A stretch of DNA of 64,000 bases from Aminobacter ciceronei (GCF_014138625.1 NZ_JACJHY010000001.1:124001-188000), one strand, 5' to 3'. Shown: positions 1 to 9,887, counted from the first letter of the stretch. The notes: generated by a model from the sequence alone, not told the origin. Translations and numbers: made by a program.

Positions 1-1
1 C

Positions 2-3000
2 GACATCATCCGCGCCGCCTTCCCCGAGCTGTCGGTCTCGATCTCGAGCGAAGTCGTCGCCGAAATGGGCGAGTACCAGCGCATTGTCACCACCTGCGCC
101 AACGCCTTCGTGCAGCCCTTGATGCACCGCTATCTGACCAAGCTCGAGAAATCGCTGCGCGGTGCTGGCTTTGCCGGCGCGCTCAGGCTGATGCATTCGG
201 CCGGCGGCCTGATGTCTCTGGAAACCGCACGCGACTTCCCGATCCGGCTGCTCGAAAGCGGCCCCGCCGGTGGCGGTCTCGCTACCGCCCTGTTCGGCAG
301 GGCTGCCGGCCTGTCCGACGTCATTTCCTTCGACATGGGCGGCACCACCGCCAAGGCCTGCATGATCGAAGACGGCCGCGCCGAAATTTCGCCGATGATG
401 GAGGCCGCGCGCGTCCACCGCTTCGTCAAGGGTTCCGGCCTGCCGATCAAGGCCCCCGTCATCGAGATGATCGAGATCGGCGCCGGCGGCGGTTCGATCG
501 CCGCCATCGACGACGTCGGCCTGCTGAAGGTCGGCCCGCATTCCGCCAGCTCCGATCCGGGCCCGGCCTGCTACGGCATGGGCGGCAAGCAGCCGACGGT
601 CACCGACGCCAACCTCACGCTCGGCTATTACGACCCCAACTTCTTCCTCGGCGGTCGCATGAAGCTCGACCTCGAGGCCGCACGTGCAGCGATTGCGCGG
701 GTGGCTGAACCGTTGAACCTGACCATCGAAGAAGCCGCGCTTGGCATCCACAAGGTGGTGGTCGAAAGCATGGCCTCGGCTGCCCGCGTACACCTTGTCG
801 AACGCGGCAAGGATCCGCGCGAATACTCCATGGTCGGCTTCGGCGGCGCCGGTCCGGCCCATGCGGTCGACGTGGCACGTGCCATGGGCATCAGCTCCGT
901 GCTGATCCCACCGGCATCAGGTGCGGCATCTGCCCTCGGCTTCCTTGCAGCCCCACTGTCCTTCGAGGGTGTGCGGTCGCTGCGTGTCGAGCTGAAGACT
1001 GGCTTTGACACGGACGCCGTCAATGGCGTGCTGACCGCCCTCGAAGACGAGGGACGGCACCAGCTGACCCGCTCCGGCATCGCGGCAGGCGACATTGTTG
1101 TCGAGCGCAGCGCCGACATGCGCCTCGTCGGCCAGATGCACGACATCAGCGTGGCGCTGCCCACGACGACTCTTGGCGAAGCCGATCTGCCGGCCATTCG
1201 CGAAGCCTTCGTCCGCGCCTACTCGGCCCGCTACGCCGAGCCTTTCGAGGGCGCGCGTTTCGAATCCGTCAACTTCCGCGTCCGCGTCGCCGGCCCGACG
1301 CCTCAGTTGTCGCTCACCGGCGCCACCGGCGGCGGCGATACTGCAGCTCGGATCAAGGGCCATCGCGTCTGCTGGTTCGACGAAGGCAAGTTCGAGACGG
1401 CCGTCTACGATCGCTACGCGCTGCGCAGCGGCGACACCATTGCGGGTCCGGCAATCATCGAAGAGCGTGAATCCACAACCGTTGTCGGCCCATCCGACAG
1501 CGTCACGATCGACGCCGGCCAGAACCTCTGCGTCCAGGTCGGCGCGCTCAAGGCCGCCGATGCGTTCGTCACCGACGACATGACCCGCGCCGAGGCTGTC
1601 GCCCGCATCAAGGGCGATCCGATCGGCCTCGAGATCATGTGGTCGCGTCTCGTCAACGTCGTTGAGGAGATGTGGCTTACCGTCTGCCGCACCGCCTTCT
1701 CGCTCGTCATCGCCGAGGCGCAGGATTTTGCCTGCGAGCTGCTCGACAAGGACGGCGAGACGCTGGCCCACAGCCCGCGCGCCATGCCGGTGTTCAACCT
1801 GACGCTGCCGCGCGCGGTCAAGGCCCTGCTGGAGCGCTATCCGGCCGATACGCTGAAGCCCGGCGACGTGCTGATCACCAACGATCCGTGGCTCTGCGCC
1901 GGTCACCTGTTCGACATCGCCATCGTCACGCCGGCCTTCCGCAATGGCAAGCTCGTCGGCCTGATGGGCACAGTCGGCCACGTCTCCGACATCGGCGGCA
2001 CCAAGGACTCGCTGCATGCCCGCGAGATCTATGAAGAAGGCCTGCAGATCCCCCCGATGAAGATCTTCGAGGAGGGACGGCCCAACGAGACCCTGATCCA
2101 GCTCATCCGCCAGAACGTCCGCAACGGCGAACAGGTGCTGGGCGACATCTTCTCCTTCGTCGCAGCCAACAAGCTCGGCGCGGAACGTCTCGATGCCTTC
2201 ATGCATGACTATGGCATGCATGACCTCGGTGCCCTCGCCGAAGTGGTGCAGGGCCTGTCGGAAAAGGCGATGCGCGACGCAATCCGCGCACTGCCCGATG
2301 GCGAGTACCGCTCGGTCATCACCAACAATCCGCTCGGCGAGACCATCACTTACCCCGTCCTGGTCAAGGTCGAAGGCGACAGCATCACTGTCGATTTCGA
2401 CGGCGCCCCGCCGCAGTTGCCACAGGGTGGTCTCAACTCGACGCTGAACTATACCGCAGCCCATGCGACCTACCCGCTGAAGTGCATGCTGACGCCTGCG
2501 GTGCGCGGCAATGCCGGTTGCTATCGCCCGTTCACGGTGACGGCACCAGAAGGTTCGATCCTGAATCCGACATATCCGGCGGCCGTGAACCTGCGCACCC
2601 GCACCGGCTGGTATCTCGCGCCGAACATCTTCGCGGCCCTGTCGTCGGCCTCACCCGAAATGGTCCAATCCTTCACCGGGCTTGCGGTTGCGGCGAACGT
2701 CTACGGCCAGACCAAGGACGGGCAGTTCTATTCGGACATGCTCTTCTGCGGCGGCGGCCAGGGCGGCTCCGAGCGCGGCGACGGCCACTCCTCGCTGTTG
2801 TGGCCGACCTCGGCTGCCAACACCTCCATCGAGTTGATGGAAAGCCGCGTTCCAGTGCTGGTGCTGGAGAAGGCATTCCGCGCCGACAGCGGCGGTGCCG
2901 GCAAGATGCGCGGAGGCCTCGGCCAGGTCGTTCGCTTCCGCAAGCGCGAAGAGGACGGACTGGAGATGCTCGTCTCCGTCTACCCAGAAGGTGTCGACAA

Positions 3001-3310
3001 CCCGATCGACGGCCTGTTCGGCGGCCAGGCCGGCGGTGGTGCCCGCGGCCGGGTGCTCTCCACCGACGGCCGCGTGCTGCGCGACTGCGGTACCGGCGAG
3101 TTGGTGTCGCTGCATCGGACCGACCAGGTGGTCGAGCTCGTGCTCGCCGGCGGCTCCGGCTACGGCAACTCCGCCGAGCGTTCCCCGGCAGCGATCTCCC
3201 GCGACCTCGCGCTTGGCTTCGTCACGCCCGACCACGTCGCGCTCAACTACCGCCACGAACCGGGAACGTCCGGCACCGTGGCACCGCAGGAAAATGTGGC
3301 CTGGGCCTGA
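2..3310 (+). CDS. Hydantoinase/oxoprolinase, HyuA-HyuB fusion (5'-partial)
   Basis: ATP-dependent hydantoinase or 5-oxoprolinase-type enzyme that opens a cyclic imide/amide ring in the cytoplasm. The frame is open from base 2, and residues before the first ATG (SISSEVVAEMGEYQR) match the HyuA family, so the gene starts outside the window. HyuA features are the FDMGGTTAKACMI phosphate-binding motif (around base 332) and the GGAGP stretch (around 843). A HyuB half starts near base 1580 (GDPIGLEIMWSRL) and runs to the end. HyuA and HyuB are often separate genes; here they are one frame, as in eukaryotic oxoprolinase. The following genes are a dipeptide-type importer, which suggests uptake of the substrate. 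Whether the substrate is hydantoin, N-methylhydantoin or 5-oxoproline cannot be told. Confidence 0.92.
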   Translation, partial: DIIRAAFPELSVSISSEVVAEMGEYQRIVTTCANAFVQPLMHRYLTKLEKSLRGAGFAGALRLMHSAGGLMSLETARDFPIRLLESGPAGGGLATALFGRAAGLSDVISFDMGGTTAKACMIEDGRAEISPMMEAARVHRFVKGSGLPIKAPVIEMIEIGAGGGSIAAIDDVGLLKVGPHSASSDPGPACYGMGGKQPTVTDANLTLGYYDPNFFLGGRMKLDLEAARAAIARVAEPLNLTIEEAALGIHKVVVESMASAARVHLVERGKDPREYSMVGFGGAGPAHAVDVARAMGISSVLIPPASGAASALGFLAAPLSFEGVRSLRVELKTGFDTDAVNGVLTALEDEGRHQLTRSGIAAGDIVVERSADMRLVGQMHDISVALPTTTLGEADLPAIREAFVRAYSARYAEPFEGARFESVNFRVRVAGPTPQLSLTGATGGGDTAARIKGHRVCWFDEGKFETAVYDRYALRSGDTIAGPAIIEERESTTVVGPSDSVTIDAGQNLCVQVGALKAADAFVTDDMTRAEAVARIKGDPIGLEIMWSRLVNVVEEMWLTVCRTAFSLVIAEAQDFACELLDKDGETLAHSPRAMPVFNLTLPRAVKALLERYPADTLKPGDVLITNDPWLCAGHLFDIAIVTPAFRNGKLVGLMGTVGHVSDIGGTKDSLHAREIYEEGLQIPPMKIFEEGRPNETLIQLIRQNVRNGEQVLGDIFSFVAANKLGAERLDAFMHDYGMHDLGALAEVVQGLSEKAMRDAIRALPDGEYRSVITNNPLGETITYPVLVKVEGDSITVDFDGAPPQLPQGGLNSTLNYTAAHATYPLKCMLTPAVRGNAGCYRPFTVTAPEGSILNPTYPAAVNLRTRTGWYLAPNIFAALSSASPEMVQSFTGLAVAANVYGQTKDGQFYSDMLFCGGGQGGSERGDGHSSLLWPTSAANTSIELMESRVPVLVLEKAFRADSGGAGKMRGGLGQVVRFRKREEDGLEMLVSVYPEGVDNPIDGLFGGQAGGGARGRVLSTDGRVLRDCGTGELVSLHRTDQVVELVLAGGSGYGNSAERSPAAISRDLALGFVTPDHVALNYRHEPGTSGTVAPQENVAWA

Positions 3311-3327
3311 CTGCCCCATCGAGATCC

Positions 3328-3354
3328 GGCGGCGCCCGGCCAACTGGCGCCGCC
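3328..3354 (+). other. Intercistronic hairpin, hydantoinase/SBP gap
   Basis: GGCGGCGCC (3328-3336) pairs perfectly with GGCGCCGCC (3346-3354) across a 9-base loop. No T-run follows, so it is more likely an mRNA-stabilising or processing hairpin than a strong terminator. It lies in the 84-bp gap before the binding-protein gene. Confidence 0.5.
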
Positions 3355-3394
3355 CATTTGCAATGACGACCAGACATTCGACAGGAGCAATGCA

Positions 3395-4966
3395 ATGACC
3401 TCTGACCAGTTCAACATCTCGCGGCGCGGCCTTCTGGCCCTCGCCGGCGTCGGCCTCGCCACCACGGTGTTCCCGCGTCAGCTCTTCGCCCAGTCCGGCG
3501 GCGTCCTGATCATCGCCGCCGGCCAGGACATCCCCAATTTCGACCCGCACACCGCGACCGGCTATTCCGCCTCGTTCTTCATGCGCAACGTCTATGACCC
3601 GCTGGTGCGCATCTCGGGCAACCCGCCGGTGCCCGCCCCCGGCATCGCCGAGAGCTGGACGGTCAGCCCCGACGGCACGGAATTCACCTTCGTCCTGAAC
3701 AAGGCCGCCAAGTTCCACTCCGGCAATGCCGTTACGGCAGACGACGTCGTCTACTCCTTCGCCCGTGCGCTGAAGCTCGCCAAGGGCAACTCCTGGATGA
3801 TCCGTGATATCGTCACCGCCGAGGGCGTGACGGCCGTCGACGCCGGCACGGTCAAGTTCAAGCTCACCGCCCCCTTCGCGCCGTTCCTGCAGGTTCTGCC
3901 CTGGATCTTCATCGTCGAGAAGGCGGTGGTCGAAGCCAATCTCGGCAGTGATTCAGGCGAAACCTATCTTATGACCAATACTGCCGGCTCCGGCCCATTC
4001 TCGGTTGCCCGCTTCGAGGTCGGCACACTCTATCAACTGGCCCGCGCGCCTGAGGCCTGGCAGGCCGGCGGCGGCAACCTCGAAGGCGTGATCTGGCAGA
4101 TCGTCCGCGAAACCGCTACCCAGCGCCTGATGATCCAGCGCGGCGAAGCCCACATCGCCACCGACCTCACCAGCGAGGATATGGACGCGCTGAAGGACGC
4201 CTCGGGCGTCGTCAGCGTCATCGAGCCGGAATACCGCACCTTCTCGATCAAGATGAACACCCAGCACGGCCCCTGCGCCGACATCAACCTGCGCAAGGCG
4301 ATCTCCTACGCCACCAACTACCAGGCGATCCTCGACGCCGCGGGTTATGCCGACCTGATGAAAGGCCCGCTGCCGATGGGCATCCTCGGCTTCGACGCCA
4401 ACCTTGCCGCCTATGGCACCGACATGGCCAAGGCCAAGGAGTTCATGGCCAAGTCGGCCAAGCCGGAAGGCGGCTTCAAGCTCAAGATGTACCACGTCTC
4501 GGGTCTCGAGCAGCAGCGCCGCTGGGCGCTGATCATGCTCGACAGCCTCAAGCAGCTGAACATCGACCTCGAGATCGTGCCGATGAACTGGCCCGACATG
4601 GTCACCGCCTGCAAGTCGCCGGAGACCTTCCCCGACCTGTTTCCGGTCTACCAGACGGCAAACTACGGCGACCCCGACAACATCGCCTATGCGGCCTACC
4701 ACTCGTCGCGCAACGGCGCATGGCAGAACGCGGTGTACAAGAACCCCGAAGTCGACGCTCTCATCGAGGCCGGCCGCAAGGAAATCGACCAGGCAAAGCG
4801 CGTCGCGATCTATGGCGAATTCCAGAAGAAGGTCGTCGAGGACGCCCCCGACGTCTTCGGTGTGCTGGAGCGCCGCAAGCTCGCCATGCGCGACACCGTG
4901 AAGGACTATCACTTCACCCCGGTCGCCTCCAATGCCATCGAGGCCTGGGGCCTGTCGCTCGGCTAA
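3395..4966 (+). CDS. ABC transporter substrate-binding protein, peptide family 5
   Basis: Periplasmic binding protein (523 aa) of the DppA/OppA family that captures a small substrate for the importer encoded next to it. The N-terminus carries a twin-arginine-type signal (SRRGLLALAG) followed by a hydrophobic stretch and the likely cleavage region LFAQ, so export by Tat is probable. Family features include the early NFDPHTATGY segment and the SWTVSPDGTEFTFVL block. The ATG at 3395 is preceded by AGGAG. It is the first gene of a five-gene importer operon (SBP, two permeases, two ATPases) directly behind the hydantoinase. Family members bind peptides, nickel, glutathione or other solutes, so the substrate is open. 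Confidence 0.93.
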   Translation: MTSDQFNISRRGLLALAGVGLATTVFPRQLFAQSGGVLIIAAGQDIPNFDPHTATGYSASFFMRNVYDPLVRISGNPPVPAPGIAESWTVSPDGTEFTFVLNKAAKFHSGNAVTADDVVYSFARALKLAKGNSWMIRDIVTAEGVTAVDAGTVKFKLTAPFAPFLQVLPWIFIVEKAVVEANLGSDSGETYLMTNTAGSGPFSVARFEVGTLYQLARAPEAWQAGGGNLEGVIWQIVRETATQRLMIQRGEAHIATDLTSEDMDALKDASGVVSVIEPEYRTFSIKMNTQHGPCADINLRKAISYATNYQAILDAAGYADLMKGPLPMGILGFDANLAAYGTDMAKAKEFMAKSAKPEGGFKLKMYHVSGLEQQRRWALIMLDSLKQLNIDLEIVPMNWPDMVTACKSPETFPDLFPVYQTANYGDPDNIAYAAYHSSRNGAWQNAVYKNPEVDALIEAGRKEIDQAKRVAIYGEFQKKVVEDAPDVFGVLERRKLAMRDTVKDYHFTPVASNAIEAWGLSLG

Positions 4967-4974
4967 GTCGAACA

Positions 4975-5000
4975 TTTGGCGGGCCTTCGGGCCCGCCAAA
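4975..5000 (+). other. Intercistronic UUCG hairpin after SBP gene
   Basis: An 11-bp perfect stem, TTTGGCGGGCC (4975-4985) and GGCCCGCCAAA (4990-5000), is closed by a TTCG tetraloop. It sits between the binding-protein stop and the first permease and has no following T-run. Such hairpins usually protect the upstream mRNA and give more binding protein than permease. Confidence 0.7.
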
Positions 5001-5023
5001 GCTCCAACCAAAGGACATCGGCA

Positions 5024-6031
5024 ATGCTGCATTTCATCCTGCGGCGGCTTCTGCTGCTCATACCGGTCATCGTCGGACTGACGATCATCATGTTCGCCAT
5101 CGCTCGCCTCCTCCCGGGCGATCCGGTGGCACTCGCCGCAGGTCCGAACGCAACGCAGGCCGAAATCGCAGCGCTTGCCGTGGAGTATGGCCTGGATAAG
5201 CCGGTCTGGGTGCAGTACGGCACCTATGTCTCCGGCCTGATGCATGGCGACCTCGGCACCTCGCTGCTGACGCGCCGACCCGTCGCTGCCGATATCAAGG
5301 CCTACCTGCCCGCGACCCTCGAACTCGTTTTCGCAGCGATGTTCATCGCGGTTGCCGTTGGCATCCCGCTCGGCCTCATCACCGCCGTCTGGCGCAATCG
5401 CTGGCCCGACTACCTGGCCCAGGTCGGCGCCATCGGCGCGATCTCGATGCCGCGCTTCTTCCTTGGCCTGCTGCTGCAGCTCTGCTTTGCGATGTGGCTG
5501 ATGTGGCTGCCGCTCGGCGGCCGCCTGCCGATCGTCGTCATCCCGCCGCGCTTCGTCACCGGCTTCCTGACCATCGATTCCCTGATCGCCGGCAACTGGA
5601 ACGCCTTCTTCATGTCGCTGCGCCACCTGGCGCTTCCGGCCATCGCCATGTCGCTGTCTCCGCTCGCCACCATCATGCGCATGATGCGTGCCTCGACGAT
5701 CGAGGTGATGCAGCAGGATTACGTGATGACCGCACGCGCGCTCGGCCTGCCGCAGCGCAAGATCATCACCAAATACGTCGCGCGCAACGCCGTCTCGGCG
5801 ACGCTGACCGTGATCGGCCTCTATTTTGGCTGGCTGCTCGGCGGCACCGTGCTGGTTGAAACGGTCTTCGACTGGCCCGGTCTCGGCCTCTACGCCACCA
5901 AGGCCATCGTCTCGCAGGACATGATGCCGGTGATCGGTGTCGCCCTGGTGATCGGCCTGCTCTTCGTATTCGCCAATCTCGTCATCGACCTGCTCTACGG
6001 CGTCATCAACCCCAAGGTCCGCTACTCATGA
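5024..6031 (+). CDS. ABC transporter permease, DppB-like
   Basis: Inner-membrane permease (335 aa) of the dipeptide/oligopeptide family. The start MLHFILRRLLLLIPVIVGL is the typical DppB N-terminus and first membrane span. The GDPVALAAGPNAT stretch is the characteristic periplasmic loop after span 1. The coupling motif region EVMQQDYVMTARALGLPQRK, which contacts the ATPases, is visible near base 5700. An in-frame start further upstream at 4976 would run through the hairpin, whereas the ATG at 5024 has AAGGA nine bases before it. The stop overlaps the next start (ATGA). Confidence 0.93.
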   Translation: MLHFILRRLLLLIPVIVGLTIIMFAIARLLPGDPVALAAGPNATQAEIAALAVEYGLDKPVWVQYGTYVSGLMHGDLGTSLLTRRPVAADIKAYLPATLELVFAAMFIAVAVGIPLGLITAVWRNRWPDYLAQVGAIGAISMPRFFLGLLLQLCFAMWLMWLPLGGRLPIVVIPPRFVTGFLTIDSLIAGNWNAFFMSLRHLALPAIAMSLSPLATIMRMMRASTIEVMQQDYVMTARALGLPQRKIITKYVARNAVSATLTVIGLYFGWLLGGTVLVETVFDWPGLGLYATKAIVSQDMMPVIGVALVIGLLFVFANLVIDLLYGVINPKVRYS

Positions 6032-6924
6032 GCACCACCGAACACAACATTGCGGACGATTTCGCCACGCCGCGCCGCGACAGGCTGCGCCGCGCCTTCT
6101 TCCGCTTTTCACAGAGCAAGCTGTCGATGCTCGGCGCCGTCATGGTCGCGGCGGTGATCTTCTTCACCGTCTTTGGCACCGTGCTCGCCCCCTATCCCGA
6201 ACATGTCGCCGGCGGCGTCGACACCGCTTCGCGCTTCATGCCGCCATCGGTCGCCCATCCCTTCGGCACCAATGAACTCGGCCAGGACGTGCTGTCGCTG
6301 GTCATGGCCGGCACCACCGTGTCGGTGCTCGCCGGCTTCGGCGTCGTGCTCATCGGCTCGGTGATCGGCACGCTGGTCGGTGCGGTCGCCGGCTTTGCCC
6401 GCGGCTGGATCGACGAGGTGCTGATGCGGCTGACCGACCTCACCTTGACCATTCCCGGCCTGATCCTTGCAATGGCGATTGCTGCGGCCCTCGGCTCGGG
6501 TTTCGGCAATATGGTCATCGCCATTGCCCTGTCATGGTGGCCCGGCTATGCGCGGCTGGTGCGTGGCGAGGTGCTGGCAGCGCGCGAGGAGGTCTATGTC
6601 ACCGCCGCCCGCGCCCTCGGCGCAACGCCCAAGCGCATCCTCTTCCGCCATATACTGCCCAATGTCGTCTCGCCGATCATCGTCAAGATGTCGCTCGACA
6701 TGGGGTTCGCCATCCTGACCGTCGCCGGCCTCGGCTTCATCGGCATCGGCGTTCGTCCGCCGACACCCGAATGGGGCACGCTGCTGTCTGTTTCGCGCTC
6801 CTACATGCCCGACTACTGGTGGACGGCGATGGCGCCCGGCTTGGCGATGTTCCTGGCCGTGTTCGGCTTCAACCTGCTCGGCGATGGCCTGCGCGACGTC
6901 CTCGATCCGAAGGCGAGGCGCTGA
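6028..6924 (+). CDS. ABC transporter permease, DppC-like
   Basis: Second membrane subunit (298 aa) of the dipeptide-type importer. After a hydrophilic N-terminus it has a first span at about residues 30-55, then the HPFGTNELGQDVLSLVMAGT segment characteristic of DppC/OppC proteins, then five more hydrophobic segments. The EAA coupling loop reads REEVYVTAARALGATPKR. It starts inside the stop of the first permease (ATGA) and its own stop overlaps the start of the first ATPase (TGATG), so all these subunits should be translationally coupled. Confidence 0.93.
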   Translation: MSTTEHNIADDFATPRRDRLRRAFFRFSQSKLSMLGAVMVAAVIFFTVFGTVLAPYPEHVAGGVDTASRFMPPSVAHPFGTNELGQDVLSLVMAGTTVSVLAGFGVVLIGSVIGTLVGAVAGFARGWIDEVLMRLTDLTLTIPGLILAMAIAAALGSGFGNMVIAIALSWWPGYARLVRGEVLAAREEVYVTAARALGATPKRILFRHILPNVVSPIIVKMSLDMGFAILTVAGLGFIGIGVRPPTPEWGTLLSVSRSYMPDYWWTAMAPGLAMFLAVFGFNLLGDGLRDVLDPKARR

Positions 6925-7961
6925 TGACCCGGCCTCTCCTTTCGATCCGCGACCTGCACCTCAGGATGTCCAGCTTCGACGGCCGGGCGCATGTGCTGAA
7001 CGGCATCAACCTCACAGTCAACCGAGGCGAGATCTGGGGTCTCGTCGGCGAAAGCGGCTGCGGCAAGTCGCTCACCGGCCTGTCGGTCTCGCGCCTGCAG
7101 CCGACGCCGCCGGCGCACTACACCGCCGGCGAAATCCTGCTCGAAGGCAAGGACCTGCTCAAGCTCAGCCAGACTGAGATGCAGCGCCTGCGCGGCAAGC
7201 GCATCGGCATGATCTTCCAGGATCCGACGACCAATCTCAATCCAGCCTTCCGCATCGGCGAGCAGCTCGTCGACGTGGCGCTGGCCGCCGCCGACCGCGA
7301 TCCTGATGTCATCGGCTGTTCGCCCGATGCCGGCCAGCGCGAACGCCGCCAGGCCGCGCGCAAGCTGGCCGGCGAGATGCTCACCCGCGTCGGCATCCCC
7401 AACGCATTGGCCCGGCTCGACGACTATCCGCACCAGTTCTCCGGCGGCATGCGCCAGCGCGTTCTGATCGCCATGGCCCTGATCGGCCGCCCCGACCTTC
7501 TGATCGCCGACGAGCCGACGACGGCGCTTGACGTCTCGGTCCAGGCGCAGATCCTCAAGCTGATCAAGAACAGCGTCAACGACTTCGACATGGGCGTCGT
7601 GCTCATCACCCACAATCTCGGCGTCGTCGCCCAGACCTGCAGCCATGTCGCTGTCATGTATGCCGGAAACATCGTCGAAAGCGGGCCGGTCGCAGCAGTC
7701 ATCGGCAACCCGGTCCATCCCTACACACGCGCCCTGATGTCGGCGATCCCGACCCGTGAAACCAAGCGCGGCGAGCTTCGCGGCCTTGCAGGTTCGGTAC
7801 CGAACCTAATCACGCCGCCGCCGGGCTGCCGCTTCGCGCCGCGTTGCCAGTTTGCCCAACCCGCCTGCACGGCGGCCATGCCGCCCCTAGTGTCGGTGGG
7901 CGACAGCCATGCCGCCGCCTGCATCCGCGTCAACGAAATGGAGGCGCTCGTCGATGACTGA
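6924..7961 (+). CDS. ABC transporter ATP-binding protein, DppD-like
   Basis: ATPase subunit (345 aa) that drives the dipeptide-type importer. Walker A is GESGCGKS, the Q-loop lies in [10 protein letters not shown], the signature is FSGGMRQR and Walker B is [12 protein letters not shown]. The C-terminal extension with [14 protein letters not shown] is the oligopeptide-ABC C-terminal domain, which holds an Fe-S cluster in some relatives. An insertion of about 20 residues after the Q-loop ([13 protein letters not shown]) is longer than usual. The ATG at 6924 overlaps the previous stop; the frame is open further upstream but only over permease sequence. Confidence 0.93.
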   Translation: MTRPLLSIRDLHLRMSSFDGRAHVLNGINLTVNRGEIWGLVGESGCGKSLTGLSVSRLQPTPPAHYTAGEILLEGKDLLKLSQTEMQRLRGKRIGMIFQDPTTNLNPAFRIGEQLVDVALAAADRDPDVIGCSPDAGQRERRQAARKLAGEMLTRVGIPNALARLDDYPHQFSGGMRQRVLIAMALIGRPDLLIADEPTTALDVSVQAQILKLIKNSVNDFDMGVVLITHNLGVVAQTCSHVAVMYAGNIVESGPVAAVIGNPVHPYTRALMSAIPTRETKRGELRGLAGSVPNLITPPPGCRFAPRCQFAQPACTAAMPPLVSVGDSHAAACIRVNEMEALVDD

Positions 7962-8766
7962 GATCATGCTTGAGATCGACAACGTCTCGAAGATCTACCC
8001 GGGACGGCGCGGCATATTCGGCACCTCAGCCGAGGTCCATGCGCTGAAAAACGTCTCGCTCAGCGTTCGCAAAGGCGAGAGCTTTGGCCTTGTCGGCGAA
8101 AGCGGCTCGGGCAAGACGACGCTGACCCGTTCGATCCTGCATCTGGAAACGCCGACATCGGGCAGCATCCGCGTGCAGGGCCAGGACCTGGGCAAACTCT
8201 CCGACGCCGAACTGCGTCGCCTGCGCTCGCGCGTCCAGATCGTCTTCCAGGATCCTTACGCCTCGCTCAACCCGCGCATGTCGGTCTACGACATCGTCAC
8301 GGAACCACTTGTCATCCACCACGAGACTCTCGGCCTGACCAACAGGCAGCGCAGCGACCGCGCCGCAGAACTGCTTTCGCTCGTCGGCATGGGCCCGCAG
8401 CACCTGCACCGCTATCCGCACGAATTCTCCGGCGGCCAGCGCCAGCGCATCTGCATCGCACGCGCCCTCGCCTCTGGTCCTGAACTGCTGCTGCTCGACG
8501 AGCCGACGTCGGCGCTCGACGTCTCGGTTCAGGCGCAGGTTCTCAACCTGCTGTGCGAGCTGCAGGACCGCCTCGGCCTGACCTATTTCTTCATCAGCCA
8601 CGATCTCGCCGTCGTGCGTTATCTCTGCGACCGGGTGGCGCTGATCAACCGTGGCGAGCTCGTCGAACAGGGCGACTGCGCCGAGATTTTCGACGCCCCG
8701 AAAAGCGAGTACGCCCGCATGCTGATCGGCGCTATGCCGGAGGTGAAGGTGCCGGAGACTGCCTGA
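7954..8766 (+). CDS. ABC transporter ATP-binding protein, DppF-like
   Basis: Second ATPase subunit (270 aa) of the same importer. Walker A is GESGSGKTT, the signature FSGGQRQR, and Walker [13 protein letters not shown]; the H-loop histidine is in FFISHDLAVV. The protein is shorter than many DppF/OppF proteins (about 320 aa) because it lacks most of the C-terminal oligopeptide domain. The start at 7954 overlaps the DppD-like gene by eight bases and has GGAGG at 7940-7944. This is the last gene of the plus-strand operon; the next gene converges on it. Confidence 0.92.
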   Translation: MTEIMLEIDNVSKIYPGRRGIFGTSAEVHALKNVSLSVRKGESFGLVGESGSGKTTLTRSILHLETPTSGSIRVQGQDLGKLSDAELRRLRSRVQIVFQDPYASLNPRMSVYDIVTEPLVIHHETLGLTNRQRSDRAAELLSLVGMGPQHLHRYPHEFSGGQRQRICIARALASGPELLLLDEPTSALDVSVQAQVLNLLCELQDRLGLTYFFISHDLAVVRYLCDRVALINRGELVEQGDCAEIFDAPKSEYARMLIGAMPEVKVPETA

Positions 8767-8896
8767 GTGATCACGGAATATCCGCAGTTCGAAAGAAATG
8801 CCGACGGTTCGGCCTGACCACGCCCGGCCAATACACGCCAGCGGTGGCCCGTGGGCTCCAATAGGCACCCAATCGAAATATACCGATGTTACAGCT

Positions 8897-9856
8897 TCAC
8901 AGCGCCGGCGATCGACGGGAGGCTTCCGTCGGCGACAGGCCGGTCATCTTACGGAACACCCGGCTGAAGTGCCCGGCATTGGCGAAGCCGGACTGGAACG
9001 CCACCTCGCCGACCGGATTCTTGCCGGAGCTCAACAGGCGGGTGGCCAGGCTAATGCGCAGCTTCAGATAGGCGCGCGCGGGGCTGGTTCCGAGCTGACT
9101 GGCGAAATCGCGGTCGAGCTGCCGGGTGGACACGCCGACCGACCGGGCTACGTCGACGATCGCAAGCGGTTCCTGGAGGTTGCTTTCCATCACCAGCAAG
9201 GCCCTGCGTACCGAAAGCGTCTTCGCCTCGGGGAAAAGCTCGAGATTGGGCTGCACGGCATCGGCATCCCTGACCCTGTCGAGCAGCAAGATGCGCGACG
9301 CCTTGGCGGCCGACTGCTCGCCGATGACCCCTGAGACCAGATGGGCCGCGAGGTCTGCGGCGCCTGCCCCGCCCGAGCATGTCGCCCTGTTGCCATCGAC
9401 GATGAAAAGCCGGTCGCAGGAAGCGTCGACGTCGGGGAAACGGGAGCGGAAATCCTCGATGTGGAACCAGCTCACCGAAGCCCTGTGGCCGTCGAGCAAG
9501 CCCATCTCGGCAAGTACGAAGCTGCCGGTGCACAGGGCACCAACGGGAACGCACTTTCTTGCCGCGCTTTCGACGAAGCGCTCGGCCGATGCCGGCAGCG
9601 AGTTTTTCCGCCCGAGCAGCCCGCCGACCACAAGGATGTTGTCGTAATCCTCAGGCCGGAGGGCCGGTGCGGTCGGCATCAGCTCGATGCCGGAACTCGC
9701 CCGGATGGGCAGCCCCAGCTCGCCGATGATCTGCCAGTCGAAGGCCGCACGTCGGCTGCGGTCACCCTCATCCCCGGCCAGCCGGAGCGTGTCGACGAAC
9801 AACGACAGCGGCGACAGCGTAAAGTCGCGGGCGAGGACAAATGCGAAGCGCTTCAT
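8897..9856 (-). CDS. GlxA family AraC-type transcriptional regulator
   Basis: Transcription factor (319 aa) with an N-terminal DJ-1/PfpI-like domain and a C-terminal AraC helix-turn-helix pair. The first domain shows VVGGLLGRK and the GALCTGSFVLAEMGLLDG elbow. The HTH region (RSVGVSTRQLDRDF, then FQSGFANAGHFSRVFRKMTGLSP) is typical of GlxA proteins, which often control glycine betaine, carnitine, choline or arginine-related catabolism. The start MKRFAFVLARDF is preferred; the frame is open upstream to 9940, which would overlap the MFS gene. It lies 31 bases behind the MFS gene on the same strand and converges on the hydantoinase/ABC operon, which it could control. Confidence 0.88.
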   Translation of the reverse strand: MKRFAFVLARDFTLSPLSLFVDTLRLAGDEGDRSRRAAFDWQIIGELGLPIRASSGIELMPTAPALRPEDYDNILVVGGLLGRKNSLPASAERFVESAARKCVPVGALCTGSFVLAEMGLLDGHRASVSWFHIEDFRSRFPDVDASCDRLFIVDGNRATCSGGAGAADLAAHLVSGVIGEQSAAKASRILLLDRVRDADAVQPNLELFPEAKTLSVRRALLVMESNLQEPLAIVDVARSVGVSTRQLDRDFASQLGTSPARAYLKLRISLATRLLSSGKNPVGEVAFQSGFANAGHFSRVFRKMTGLSPTEASRRSPAL

Positions 9857-9887
9857 GCCGGCATAGTCGACCGAAAATTCCGACTTT

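Noticed and set aside
917-2464. Long minus-strand frame (515 codons) opposite the hydantoinase
   Set aside because: It is the antisense of the HyuA-HyuB gene, with Gln/Asp/Val-rich composition and no domain; long antisense frames are expected in G+C-rich DNA.
3953-5626. Minus-strand frame of 557 codons opposite the SBP and first permease
   Set aside because: It spans two real genes in antisense, has low-complexity composition and no motif.
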